Positions 48,469 through 56,968 of a DNA stretch of 64,000 nucleotides are shown here, piece by piece. The stretch's first letter is position 1. Each line of letters begins with the position of its first letter. Location of the stretch: positions 6,512,501-6,576,500 of the forward strand of contig NZ_CP101125.1 in the NCBI RefSeq assembly GCF_024296925.1, written 5' to 3'. Origin of the DNA: Pseudomonas nunensis. Its GTDB lineage: Bacteria > Pseudomonadota > Gammaproteobacteria > Pseudomonadales > Pseudomonadaceae. The notes under the pieces are model-generated. The model did no database searches and was not told the origin of the DNA. It worked only from the letters and a program-made list of their open reading frames with translations. A program made the position numbers and the translations under genes.

Positions 48469-48807
48469 TCAGCCGGCCGCTTGGGCCTGCTCGTCCCACG
48501 CCGCATCAGCGCTTTGCAGGTTCACCGAGCAGACGCTGATCAGGTTACGAAGTTTTTCCGCGATCACTTCGGCGCGGTGCCAGCACAGGCCGTCGATCAC
48601 GATGTCGATCGACAGCAGATCGTCCATACGCTGCACGTTGACCTGCTCCGGGGTCAGGAACTGCAAGGCGAACAGGTTGAGTGCGCGGCACAGCACATCC
48701 GGTTCGGCCTCGGCCAGCAGTTGGTATTGCACGCGGCAATGGGCGTTGCTGACGTTCCACACATCGGCGCGGGTCGCTGGGGTATTCACGGCTTCTAAAT
48801 GCGGCAT
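48469..48807 (-). CDS. Hypothetical protein, 112 residues
   Basis: I do not recognise a characterised family. The soluble 112-residue protein is Leu- and Ala-rich, with VQYQLLAEAEPDVLCRALNLFALQFLTPEQVNVQ and VIDGLCWHRAEVIAEKLRNL, a pattern compatible with a small ACT-like alpha/beta fold. It is divergent from an Lrp-type regulator, whose family also uses ACT-like domains, so a regulatory or amino acid-binding role is possible but speculative. It ends 114 bases before the GspE-type start on the same strand. Confidence 0.75.
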   Translation of the reverse strand: MPHLEAVNTPATRADVWNVSNAHCRVQYQLLAEAEPDVLCRALNLFALQFLTPEQVNVQRMDDLLSIDIVIDGLCWHRAEVIAEKLRNLISVCSVNLQSADAAWDEQAQAAG

Positions 48808-48933
48808 GCTCGATCTCCAAAATCACTGGAGGAATTTTTACATTCGGTGCGGGGCATTTCTTGGCTATGATCGGGCGTATTGGCGATTTATCGAATCGTT
48901 TGATTCAATAAGTGATCATTCAAGGGTTTTTCT

Positions 48934-49404
48934 ATGCAAGCCGAGCTGGATGGCTACGACCGCAAGATTCTCGCGTTGCTGCAAGAGGACGCTTCGCTTT
49001 CCAGTGCGCAGATCGCCGAACAGGTCGGGCTGTCGCAGTCGCCGTGCTGGCGGCGGATCCAGCGCATGAAGGAGGAAGGGATCATTCGCGGGCAGGTGAC
49101 GTTGCTCGATCGCAAGAAGATCGGCTTGAACACGCAGATTTTTGCCGAGATCAAACTCAACGCCCACGGCCGTTCGAACTTCACTGAGTTCACCGAGGCG
49201 ATTCGCGGCTTTCCCGAAGTACTGGAGTGTTATGTGCTGATGGGGTCGGTGGATTTTTTGCTGCGGATTGTGACGGCGGACATCGAGGCGTATGAGCGCT
49301 TCTTCTTCGAGAAGCTGTCGATGGTGCCGGGGATTCAGGAGGTGAATTCGATTGTGGCGTTGTCGGAGATCAAGTCCACGACGAGTTTGCCGGTGATGCG
49401 CTGA
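48934..49404 (+). CDS. Lrp/AsnC family transcriptional regulator
   Basis: This 156-residue regulator has the N-terminal helix-turn-helix (LLQEDASLSSAQIAEQVGLSQSPCWRRIQRM, residues about 14-45) and the C-terminal RAM/ACT-like effector domain (VLECYVLMGSVDFLLRIVTADIEAYERF). The Lrp family senses amino acids and controls their metabolism. It is transcribed divergently from the 112-residue hypothetical gene, the most likely local target. The effector is unknown. Confidence 0.92.
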   Translation: MQAELDGYDRKILALLQEDASLSSAQIAEQVGLSQSPCWRRIQRMKEEGIIRGQVTLLDRKKIGLNTQIFAEIKLNAHGRSNFTEFTEAIRGFPEVLECYVLMGSVDFLLRIVTADIEAYERFFFEKLSMVPGIQEVNSIVALSEIKSTTSLPVMR

Positions 49405-49424
49405 TCATTGTGACAGAGGGCTTT

Positions 49425-49556
49425 TGTGGCGAGGGGGCTTGCCCCCGTTGGAGTCCGAAGGACTCCCAAAACCAGCCAACGCGTTGAGTCAGATATAACG
49501 CGTTGGCTGATTTACGACTGCTTCGCAGCCGAACGGGGGCAAGCCCCCTCGCCACA
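49425..49556. repeat. REP doublet, family c (GTGGCGAGGGGGCTTGCCCCCGTT type)
   Basis: Two inverted arms with GTGGCGAGG outermost and a spacer with an inner inverted pair AGCCAACGCGTT/AACGCGTTGGCT lie between the converging Lrp-type gene and the CYTH-CHAD gene, five bases from the latter's stop. Confidence 0.9.
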
Positions 49557-49561
49557 GGGTG

Positions 49562-50929
49562 TTACATGCGCAACAACATTTTCCAGGCACGATTCTGATA
49601 CACGGCGATCGCCTGCTGCTTACGCGCATCCAGGGCTTCGTCGGTGATCGGCTCGTTGGCCAGTTGCGCCAGTTTGTTCAGTTCACCGTACAGGCGATCC
49701 ATTTCCGGGATGTCCAGCACGCCACGGGCGTGGTGCATCCATGCCTGGATGCGTTCGATGCGCGGCAGTTGCTCGGCCAGGTCTTCCGGCTGTTGCTGAT
49801 AACGCTGCAATTGCAGGGACGTGGCTTCTTCGCCCAGCAGGCGCGGCAACCAGTTGGCCAATTGTGCAGCGCCTTGGCGATTGCCACGCACGTTGCGATC
49901 GGCAGCCCAGGTGCGCGCCAGCAACCAGCGCGAAGTGTTCAGCGAGAACAAGCCCCAACGCGGGTCTTCCAGTTCTTCGAGGAACTGCTCCGGCGCGGCT
50001 TTGCGCACGTCTTCATCGTCCAGACCGGCTTGAACCAGCGGACGCCAGTCTTCCAGCAAAGCGTCCAGCGCAAGGCGCAGGTCGTGAGTCGACTGACGCG
50101 GTGCGGCTTGGCCGAGGCTGCTCAGCAACGCGCGCAGTTCACCGAGGTTTTCGACCCAGTCCTGCAGCAAACGCCAGTGACCATTGAAGCGATACTGTTC
50201 AGCCAGACGCTGGCTGCTGCCCAGCAAGTGCCAGCTCAGCGCAGCGAAAGCGTCGTCCAGCGGCATTTCAGCGGTGATCTGCGGCGCCGGCAGGCTCAGC
50301 GAGTAGCTGTTGGCGTCGTACAAACGGTAACCGCGCTCGGCCTTGCTGATGTCACATGGCATCAGGGGCAGGGTCGCGGCCAGTTCGGCGGCCAGTTCCA
50401 GCAGCGCGGCGGGTTCGCCTTCGCGCAGTTCCAGTTCCAGCTCGCAGATTTCTTCTTTCTGCTTGCCGACCACGACGTGGCCGAAGTCCAGCGCGGCTTC
50501 GATAACCACCTTGGTCTTGCCACGGCCCCAGGCGATTTCCGCGCGTTCGCGCACGAAATCGGTGGTGAAGATGGCTTTCAGGGTTTTCTTGTCCAGCTCC
50601 GCCAGCTCTTCAGGCCAACATTCGCCGTCGAGTTTCTTCACGTCGAGCTTGGCTTTGGGCAGGTTCCAGTCGTATTCGTTACGCTCGGACAGACCTGCAA
50701 CGCTCTGGCCACGGGTCTTGAGCGTTTGAATAACTTCTTCGCCATCGCGGCGCAGGCGCAGGGCAACCTTGGCGCGGGCCAGGTCGCGCTCAGGCGTGTC
50801 GAAGTACTGGTTCATCAACTCACGGCGTTCCCAGCCACTTTTGTTGCGTTTTTTCAGGAGCGGGTGCTCACGCAGAGCGGCGAGGGTTTCGCGGCTGACG
50901 CGGAGTTTGATTTCGGTTTCTTTCTGCAT
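49562..50929 (-). CDS. CYTH-CHAD domain protein (inorganic triphosphatase type)
   Basis: This 455-residue protein joins an N-terminal CYTH tunnel domain, with the metal/triphosphate motif MQKETEIKLRVS (ExExK), to a C-terminal helical CHAD domain (LRLALDALLEDWRPLVQAGL, RIERIQAWMHHARGVLD). E. coli YgiF of this architecture cleaves inorganic triphosphate, and CHAD domains bind polyphosphate. Its partnership with ppk/ppx elsewhere in this window is chemical, not positional. It diverges from argE. Confidence 0.9.
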   Translation of the reverse strand: MQKETEIKLRVSRETLAALREHPLLKKRNKSGWERRELMNQYFDTPERDLARAKVALRLRRDGEEVIQTLKTRGQSVAGLSERNEYDWNLPKAKLDVKKLDGECWPEELAELDKKTLKAIFTTDFVRERAEIAWGRGKTKVVIEAALDFGHVVVGKQKEEICELELELREGEPAALLELAAELAATLPLMPCDISKAERGYRLYDANSYSLSLPAPQITAEMPLDDAFAALSWHLLGSSQRLAEQYRFNGHWRLLQDWVENLGELRALLSSLGQAAPRQSTHDLRLALDALLEDWRPLVQAGLDDEDVRKAAPEQFLEELEDPRWGLFSLNTSRWLLARTWAADRNVRGNRQGAAQLANWLPRLLGEEATSLQLQRYQQQPEDLAEQLPRIERIQAWMHHARGVLDIPEMDRLYGELNKLAQLANEPITDEALDARKQQAIAVYQNRAWKMLLRM

Positions 50930-51085
50930 GGCCGGAAAATCCAGGATCGGGAGCGCAGCCGGGGGAATGTGTGGCTGCCAAGGTCGTGCAGTGTACAGGA
51001 GTGAACGTTCCTACGTGCCGCGGCGGTTTATTCCTGTCGCCGGATGGTTCTATGATGGACCTCAATTCGGGAGTTGGAGTCAGCG

Positions 51086-52255
51086 ATGCCTTTGCCGTCC
51101 ATGAAAGATCAGTTCGCTGCGCTGATCGCTGCGCCGTCCGTCAGCTGTACCCAGCCGAGCCTCGATCAGACCAACCGGCCGGTGATCGATCTGCTGGCAA
51201 CATGGCTTGGCGATCTGGGTTTTGCCTGCGATATCCAGCAGGTCAGCCCCGGCAAATTCAATTTGCTCGCCAGTTTCGGTTCCGGCCCTGGCGGCCTGGT
51301 GCTGGCCGGGCACAGCGACACCGTGCCGTTCGATGGCGCCTTGTGGCAGACCGATCCCTTGAAGCTGACAGAAGTCGACGGCCGCTGGGTCGGTCTCGGC
51401 AGTTGCGACATGAAGGGCTTTTTCGCCCTGGCCATCGAAGCGGTCATCCCGTTGCTCGACAAACCGTTCAAGCAACCGTTGCTGATCCTCGCCACTTGCG
51501 ACGAAGAGAGCTCGATGTCAGGGGCTCGCGCCTTGGCCGAAGCTGGACGTCCGCTGGGCCGGGCGGCGGTGATCGGCGAGCCGACCGGGCTCAAGCCGAT
51601 CCGCATGCACAAAGGCATCATGATGGAGCGCATCGACATCCTCGGGCAGAGCGGCCATTCCTCTGACCCGCGCCTGGGCCACAGCGCCCTCGAAGCGATG
51701 CACGACGCCATTGGCGAACTGCGTGGCTTGCGCCTGTTGTGGCAGCGTGAATTCCGCAATCCGCAGTTCGGCGTACCGACCCCGACGATGAATTTCGGCT
51801 GCATCCATGGCGGCGACAACCCCAACCGTATCTGCGGCCAGTGTTCGCTGGAATTCGACCTGCGACCGCTGCCGGGCATGGACCCTAAAGTCCTGCGTGC
51901 GGAAATTCTGGCGAGGCTCAAACCGGTTGCCGAACGGCATCAGGTGAAGATCGATTACGCGCCGCTGTTCCCTGAAGTGCCGCCGTTCGAGCAGGCCGAG
52001 GACGCCGAATTGGTCCGGGTTGCGGAAAAGCTCACTGGTCATCGCGCCGAAGCAGTGGCGTTCGGCACGGAAGCGCCTTATCTTCAGCGCCTTGGCTGCG
52101 AAACACTGGTGCTCGGCCCGGGCGATATCGCCTGCGCTCACCAACCGGGGGAATACCTCGAAATGTCACGTTTGCAGCCTACCGTGCATCTATTACGTCA
52201 ATTGATTGAACATTACTGCCTGACACCGGCCAAAGCCTCGATGCCAGTCAGCTAA
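51086..52255 (+). CDS. argE: Acetylornithine deacetylase
   Basis: ArgE hydrolyses N-acetylornithine to ornithine and acetate in arginine synthesis. The 389-residue M20 metallopeptidase-family enzyme has the metal-binding HSDTVPFDG (LAGHSDTVPF), DMKGFFALAIEAV with Asp ligand, and EESSMSGARAL with the catalytic and bridging Glu. The ATG at 51086 follows GGAGTCAGCG. argA is the next gene, after a REP doublet and a leader, so two arginine genes are adjacent. Confidence 0.93.
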   Translation: MPLPSMKDQFAALIAAPSVSCTQPSLDQTNRPVIDLLATWLGDLGFACDIQQVSPGKFNLLASFGSGPGGLVLAGHSDTVPFDGALWQTDPLKLTEVDGRWVGLGSCDMKGFFALAIEAVIPLLDKPFKQPLLILATCDEESSMSGARALAEAGRPLGRAAVIGEPTGLKPIRMHKGIMMERIDILGQSGHSSDPRLGHSALEAMHDAIGELRGLRLLWQREFRNPQFGVPTPTMNFGCIHGGDNPNRICGQCSLEFDLRPLPGMDPKVLRAEILARLKPVAERHQVKIDYAPLFPEVPPFEQAEDAELVRVAEKLTGHRAEAVAFGTEAPYLQRLGCETLVLGPGDIACAHQPGEYLEMSRLQPTVHLLRQLIEHYCLTPAKASMPVS

Positions 52256-52266
52256 GCGAAACCCCA

Positions 52267-52356
52267 TGTGGGAGCGGGCTTGCTCGCGAAAGCGGTGTAT
52301 CAGTTAGCATCGATGTCGACTGTTACACCGCATTCGCGAGCAAGCCCGCTCCCACA
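52267..52356. repeat. REP doublet, family a
   Basis: Inverted copies with TGTGGG outermost lie between argE and the argA leader. Confidence 0.9.
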
Positions 52357-52362
52357 GGGTTT

Positions 52363-52390
52363 TGTGTGTTGATTGACCAAGCGGTATAAA
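52363..52390 (+). promoter_or_regulatory. Possible argA promoter
   Basis: TTGTGT and TATAAA spaced by 16 bases lie upstream of the argA leader. This would place the transcript start near 52396, before the arginine-rich leader frame. Confidence 0.4.
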
Positions 52391-52414
52391 TTGCCGGTAT
52401 CCCAACCCGTATTC

Positions 52415-52456
52415 ATGAGGAGAGCTCGCGTGTCGCCAAGCCTGTTCCGACGATAA
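52415..52456 (+). CDS. Putative arginine-rich leader peptide of argA (13 residues)
   Basis: The frame ATG 52415 to TAA 52454 reads MRRARVSPSLFRR, with five Arg of 13 and the rare codons AGG, AGA, CGA. An alternative GTG start at 52430 has a strong GAGGAG ahead of it and gives eight residues ending in the same two CGA codons. A 6-base pairing of GCCTGT (52440-52445) with ACAGGC (52511-52516) could hide the argA Shine-Dalgarno, so ribosomes held at the CGA codons would release it. The frame is seen; the mechanism is inferred. Confidence 0.5.
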   Translation: MRRARVSPSLFRR

Positions 52457-52524
52457 CCACCAGCCCGTTGTGCGTTTTATGGTTCACCCATTTTTTGGCT
52501 GCTATTTATTACAGGCCCAGGTTC

Positions 52525-53823
52525 ATGCCCGAATACGTTAATTGGCTTCGTCACGCTTCTCCTTATATCAATGCCCACCGCGACTGCACCTTCGTCGTCA
52601 TGCTGCCCGGCGACGGTGTGGAGCATCCGAACTTCGGCAATATCGTCCACGACCTGGTGCTGTTGCACAGCCTGGGTGTGCGACTGGTGCTGGTTCACGG
52701 TTCCCGTCCGCAAATTGAAACCCGTCTCGCTGCACGCGGCCTGATCCCGCATTACCACCACGGCATGCGCATCACCGATGCTGCGACCCTGGAGTGCGTG
52801 ATCGACGCGGTCGGCCACCTGCGCATCGCCATCGAAGCGCGGTTGTCCATGGACATGGCCTCCTCGCCGATGCAGGGATCGCGTCTGCGGGTGGCCAGCG
52901 GCAACCTGGTGACGGCACGGCCGATCGGCGTGCTCGAAGGCGTCGACTATCACCACACCGGCGAAGTGCGCCGGGTCGATCGCAAGGGCATCAATCGCCT
53001 GCTGGACGAGCGCTCCATCGTGCTGTTGTCGCCGCTGGGCTACTCGCCGACCGGTGAGATTTTCAACCTCGCCTGCGAAGACGTCGCCACCCGCGCGGCC
53101 ATCGACCTGGGCGCGGATAAATTGCTGTTGTTCGGCGCCGACCTGGGCTTGATCGATGAAAACGGTCGACTGGTCCGTGAATTGCGCCCGCAACAAGTGC
53201 CGGCGCATCTGCAACGCCTGGGCAGCAACTATCAGGGCGAACTGCTGGATGCGGCGGCGGAAGCCTGCCGTGGCGGCGTGGCGCGCAGCCACATCGTCAG
53301 CTATGCCGAAGACGGCGCGCTGCTGACCGAACTGTTCACCCGTGACGGTGGCGGTACGCTGGTGGCCCAGGAACAATTCGAATTGGTGCGCGAAGCGGCG
53401 ATTGAAGACGTCGGCGGTTTGCTGGATTTGATCAGCCCACTGGAAGAGCAGGGGATTCTGGTGCGTCGCTCGCGGGAAGTGCTGGAGCGCGAGATCGAGC
53501 AGTTCAGTGTGGTCGAGCGCGAAGGCATGATCATCGCCTGCGCGGCGCTGTATCAGATTGCCGATTCGGATGCGGGGGAGTTGGCCTGTCTGGCGGTTAA
53601 CCCGGAATATCGCCATGGCGGTCGCGGCGATGAATTGCTCGAGCGCATCGAAACCCGTGCCCGTGCCCAGGGGCTGAAGACCTTGTTCGTGCTGACGACC
53701 CGAACGGCGCACTGGTTCCGCGAGCGTGGTTTCGAGCCAAGCAGCGTCGAGCGCCTGCCGTCGGCGCGAGCGTCGCTGTACAACTATCAGCGTAATTCGA
53801 AGATCTTCGAAAAAACCCTGTAA
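52525..53823 (+). CDS. argA: N-acetylglutamate synthase
   Basis: ArgA makes N-acetylglutamate, the first step of arginine synthesis, and is feedback-inhibited by arginine. The 432-residue protein has an N-terminal amino acid kinase-like domain (DLVLLHSLGVRLVLVHGSRPQIE) and a C-terminal GNAT domain (ELACLAVNPEYRHGGRGDELLERIE near residue 355). The start at ATG 52525 gives MPEYVNWLRHASPYINAHRD, the usual N-terminus; an upstream TTG at 52468 is not supported. The leader holds the arginine-rich short frame. Confidence 0.95.
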   Translation: MPEYVNWLRHASPYINAHRDCTFVVMLPGDGVEHPNFGNIVHDLVLLHSLGVRLVLVHGSRPQIETRLAARGLIPHYHHGMRITDAATLECVIDAVGHLRIAIEARLSMDMASSPMQGSRLRVASGNLVTARPIGVLEGVDYHHTGEVRRVDRKGINRLLDERSIVLLSPLGYSPTGEIFNLACEDVATRAAIDLGADKLLLFGADLGLIDENGRLVRELRPQQVPAHLQRLGSNYQGELLDAAAEACRGGVARSHIVSYAEDGALLTELFTRDGGGTLVAQEQFELVREAAIEDVGGLLDLISPLEEQGILVRRSREVLEREIEQFSVVEREGMIIACAALYQIADSDAGELACLAVNPEYRHGGRGDELLERIETRARAQGLKTLFVLTTRTAHWFRERGFEPSSVERLPSARASLYNYQRNSKIFEKTL

Positions 53824-53826
53824 TCC

Positions 53827-53942
53827 TGTGGCGAGGGGGCTTGCCCCCGTTGGGCTGCGAAGCGGCCCTAAAGTCCGCCGGACCGAGCCGTCTGGTTTTG
53901 CCGCCGCTTCGCGACCGAACGGGGGCAAGCCCCCTCGCCACA
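53827..53942. repeat. REP doublet, family c
   Basis: Inverted arms with GTGGCGAGG outermost lie between the converging argA and tauA-like genes, only a few bases after the argA stop. Confidence 0.9.
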
Positions 53943-53955
53943 TGGGTTTTGCGTG

Positions 53956-54942
53956 TTATTCGGTGACGAACTTCGCGCTCACATACGGCGAGTAATCCGG
54001 CAGCACCGTTTCAACCTTGCCTTGCTCCTTCAAGAACTTCGCCGTCTCGCCGATGGCTTTGGCCGTGCCGCCGTCGAGCAGTGCGGTGGTCTGTTGGGCC
54101 TTGGCGTCCGGGAAGGTCGAGCCGGCCAGTAATTCCGGCACATCGACGGCGTTGGCACCGGTCAGTTTGGCGATTTTCTGTACAGGCACCGAGTCGGCGG
54201 TCCAGCTGTCTTTATGGGCGGCGTAGTCGGCAAAGGAGTCCAGGGTGACCTTGGCGAATTTGGCTACCACCTCGGGATGCTTCTCGGCGTAATCCTTGCG
54301 GGCGACCCAGACTTCAAAGGTCGGCGCACCCCATTGGCCAACCTGGGCGGCATCGGTCAAGGTCTTGCCAGTCTTGCGAATTTCACCCAGGGCCGGCGAC
54401 CAGACAAACGCGCCGTCGATGTCGCCGCGCTTCCAGGCGGCAGCGATTTCCGCCGGTTGCAGGTTCACCACTTTGACTTTCGAGGCATCCAGGCCCCAGT
54501 GCTTCAGCGCGCCAAGCAGGCTGTAATGGGAGGTCGAAACGAAGGGTGTGGCGATGGTCTTGCCGATCAGATCTTCCGGTTTATCGATGCCGCTGCCATT
54601 GCGCACGACCAAGGCTTCGGCGGCGTTGATCTGGGCGGACACGATGAAAGCCACGATTGGGAGGTTGCGCGAAGCGGCTGCGGCAAGAGGGCTGGAGCCG
54701 AGGTTGCCAATCTGCACGTCGCCGGAGGCAATGGCAGTGACGACTTCCGGGCCACTGTTGAAGCGGCGCCAGTCGATTTTCTGGCCAATGGTTTTCTCGT
54801 AGACGCCATCGGCTTGGGGCACTTTGCTGGGGTCAATACCGGTCTGATAGCCCACCGTGAGGTTGGCCGCCTGAGCACCAAAAGAAAATAAAACCGATAC
54901 ACAAACTGTAACAATTTGACTGGATAGTGCGCGTTTGGCCAT
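53956..54942 (-). CDS. Taurine/aliphatic sulfonate ABC transporter binding protein (TauA-like)
   Basis: This 328-residue periplasmic protein has a Sec signal (MAKRALSSQIVTVCVSVLFS, cleaved near FGAQA|A) and the nitrate/sulfonate/taurine binding fold: LTVGYQTGIDPSKVPQADG, IASGDVQIGNLGSSPLAAA and ATPFVSTSHYSLLGALKHWG. It most resembles TauA. The start at 54942 fits the signal peptide; a longer frame to 55026 is unlikely. No permease or ATPase is adjacent. It is divergent from an OprD-family porin, and both share a palindrome upstream. Confidence 0.88.
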   Translation of the reverse strand: MAKRALSSQIVTVCVSVLFSFGAQAANLTVGYQTGIDPSKVPQADGVYEKTIGQKIDWRRFNSGPEVVTAIASGDVQIGNLGSSPLAAAASRNLPIVAFIVSAQINAAEALVVRNGSGIDKPEDLIGKTIATPFVSTSHYSLLGALKHWGLDASKVKVVNLQPAEIAAAWKRGDIDGAFVWSPALGEIRKTGKTLTDAAQVGQWGAPTFEVWVARKDYAEKHPEVVAKFAKVTLDSFADYAAHKDSWTADSVPVQKIAKLTGANAVDVPELLAGSTFPDAKAQQTTALLDGGTAKAIGETAKFLKEQGKVETVLPDYSPYVSAKFVTE

Positions 54943-55308
54943 GATGGCGTCGCCTTTTCGATAGGGATTGACGTATGTAAGATGCGTCAAAGCTAATCGA
55001 TCTAAAAAAAGGCTAACAAATACCATTTAGTAATTAGCTTATGAGCCGATACCTGATATCCCGGTGCGGTTTTGGGTGAAAGTCTATATTCCATTGCGGT
55101 ATGAAAAAGAATGAAATAATTCTTTTTGGGTTTATGAGGAATTCATTACCCTGCAGGGACCAAATCAATGCGGTTAGACCTTGGTCGTAGACGCACAAGG
55201 TTACGATTGACTTGTCAGTCACGGTCTGGCGCTAATCGCGCATCTTAGGATCCAGGGCATTCGACCCGGGACCAGGAACACAAGAATTAGAAAAGAGAGG
55301 AGCGAAAC
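54943..55308. promoter_or_regulatory. Divergent control region of tauA-like gene and porin
   Basis: This 366-base region holds no gene. It contains a perfect inverted repeat AAAAAGAAT / ATTCTTTTT at 55104-55112 and 55119-55127, and TTGACT at 55207-55212 followed after 18 bases by GCTAAT as a possible porin promoter. The porin ATG follows AGAGAGGAGCGAAAC, a strong ribosome-binding site. Confidence 0.5.
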
Positions 55309-56670
55309 ATGAATAAGTCCACCTTGGCCCTGGCTGTGGCCGTAGGGGTTTTGGCGCAGCAGGCAGGCGCCGCGGGGTTCATCGAAGACAGCAAGGCTAC
55401 CTTGGGTCTGCGTAACTTCTACATCAACACGGACAACCGTGATTCGGCTGCCAAGACGGCTGCCGGCGTTCAAAACAAAAACGAAGAATGGGGCCAAGGC
55501 TTTGACCTGCGCTTCATCTCCGGCTACACCCAAGGCACCGTCGGCTTCGGTATCGATGCCATCGGCCTGCTGGGCATTCGCCTGGATTCGGGCGGCGGCA
55601 CCAACGGCGCCACTGCTACTTCGTACGGCGGCACGGTTTTCCCAAGCAAGTCCAACGGCGAAGCGGTTGATAACTTCTCCAGCCTGGGCCTGACTGCCAA
55701 AGCCAAGATCTCCCAGACCGAACTGAAGCTGGGTACTCTGCAGCCAAAGAACCCGGTTATCGTGACCAACGACGGTCGTCTGCTGCCACAAACCTGGCAG
55801 GGTGGCCAGATCACTTCCGGCGAGATCAAAGACCTGACACTGGTTGGCGGTCAGATCGAAGCGGTTAAAGGTCGTAACTCCAGCAACAACGAGCAACTGT
55901 CGATTGGCGGCGCGAACAGCCCGACTGTCAGCGGTCGCGACAGCAACAAGTTCCTCTACGCTGGTGGTGACTACAAAATCACCAAAGACCTGACTGCCCA
56001 GTACTACTACGGCAACCTGGAAGATTTCTACAAGCAGCACTTCCTGGGTCTGGTTCACAACTGGGCTATCGGCCCGGGCGTATTGAAGTCTGACCTGCGC
56101 TACTTCAACAGCTCCGACGACGGTGCCAACGGCAACACCCCTGCTTACTACAGCACCGGTAACTACACCGGTACTGCCAGCGGTCGCGGTAAAGTCGACA
56201 ACAACCTGTACAGCGGCCTGTTCCTGTACTCGGTGGCCGGTCACACCTTCGGTGGCGGTTACCAGGTCAGCAACGGTAGCAGCGACTTCCCTTGGTTGAA
56301 CCAGGGCGACGGTTCGTCGAACTACACCATCACCGACATGCAGATCCAGAAGTTCGGCCGTGCCGGCGAGAAAACCTGGCAAGCACGCTACTCGTATGAC
56401 TTCGCCAAGGTTGGCCTGCCAGGCGCAACCGCTGGTGTTGTTTACCTGCGTGGCGACAACATCGACACCGTGGGCGCCAACGGCCGCGAGAACGGTTCCG
56501 GCCGCTCCGAGTGGGAACGCGACCTGACCCTGGCTTACGTTGTGCCAGAAGGCCCGCTGAAAAACCTGGGCTTCATGTGGAAAAACGCCATGTGGCGCAA
56601 CGACATCCCAGGCCAGCGCGACCAGGACGAAAACCGTCTGATCGTCAGCTACTCGATCCCGCTGTTGTAA
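55309..56670 (+). CDS. OprD-family outer membrane porin
   Basis: This 453-residue protein begins with a signal peptide (MNKSTLALAVAVGVLAQQAG, cleavage near QAGAA|GFIEDS) and continues with the OprD start GFIEDSKATLGLRNFYI, then GQGFDLRFISGYTQGTVGFG. It ends with alternating beta strands and the aromatic-poor terminal SYSIPLL. OprD porins are substrate-specific 18-strand channels. Its place next to TauA-like, LsfA and Ssu genes suggests transport of sulfonates or sulfate esters; that is an inference. A terminator follows. Confidence 0.9.
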   Translation: MNKSTLALAVAVGVLAQQAGAAGFIEDSKATLGLRNFYINTDNRDSAAKTAAGVQNKNEEWGQGFDLRFISGYTQGTVGFGIDAIGLLGIRLDSGGGTNGATATSYGGTVFPSKSNGEAVDNFSSLGLTAKAKISQTELKLGTLQPKNPVIVTNDGRLLPQTWQGGQITSGEIKDLTLVGGQIEAVKGRNSSNNEQLSIGGANSPTVSGRDSNKFLYAGGDYKITKDLTAQYYYGNLEDFYKQHFLGLVHNWAIGPGVLKSDLRYFNSSDDGANGNTPAYYSTGNYTGTASGRGKVDNNLYSGLFLYSVAGHTFGGGYQVSNGSSDFPWLNQGDGSSNYTITDMQIQKFGRAGEKTWQARYSYDFAKVGLPGATAGVVYLRGDNIDTVGANGRENGSGRSEWERDLTLAYVVPEGPLKNLGFMWKNAMWRNDIPGQRDQDENRLIVSYSIPLL

Positions 56671-56696
56671 TAGCGCGCTCCAGTAGGCCTGCGTAA

Positions 56697-56738
56697 ATAA
56701 AGCCCCGCCCGGCACCTCGCCGGGCGGGGCTTTTGCGT
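56697..56738 (+). terminator. Intrinsic terminator of the OprD-family porin gene
   Basis: A strong GC-rich stem, GCCCCGCCCGG pairing with CCGGGCGGGGC around CACCTCG, is followed by TTTT. Confidence 0.92.
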
Positions 56739-56901
56739 TTTCAAGGCGGAGTCACCCCCGTAATCCCGCCCTGAAATTGCCCCTCTTTTGCAGCTACTCA
56801 AGGCCTTCTCGAACCTTGTGGGCGATGTTCGTCGCGATGGCCCGGCAGGTCCAGTGAACAGATCTTTAATATTCACTTATGATCTAAATAAATCGATATT
56901 T

Positions 56902-56910
56902 ATTCTTTTT
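56902..56910. promoter_or_regulatory. ATTCTTTTT motif upstream of lsfA
   Basis: The complement of AAAAAGAAT is found at 56902-56910, 59 bases before the lsfA start, next to GATCTAAATAAATCGAT. The same core occurs upstream of tauA/porin and ssuE. Confidence 0.4.
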
Positions 56911-56968
56911 AATTCAATCGGAATGCAGGCACAGTTGAGCTCAACAAGCACTCACCAGGAGCAGCACC

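Noticed and set aside
52470..52500. Intrinsic attenuator in the argA leader
   Set aside because: ATGG/CCAT before a T-run is only a four-base stem, too weak to count as a terminator; translational control fits better.
55219..56715. 498-residue open frame opposite the OprD-family porin
   Set aside because: The Val- and Ala-rich composition is the complement of porin codons; it includes the porin terminator.
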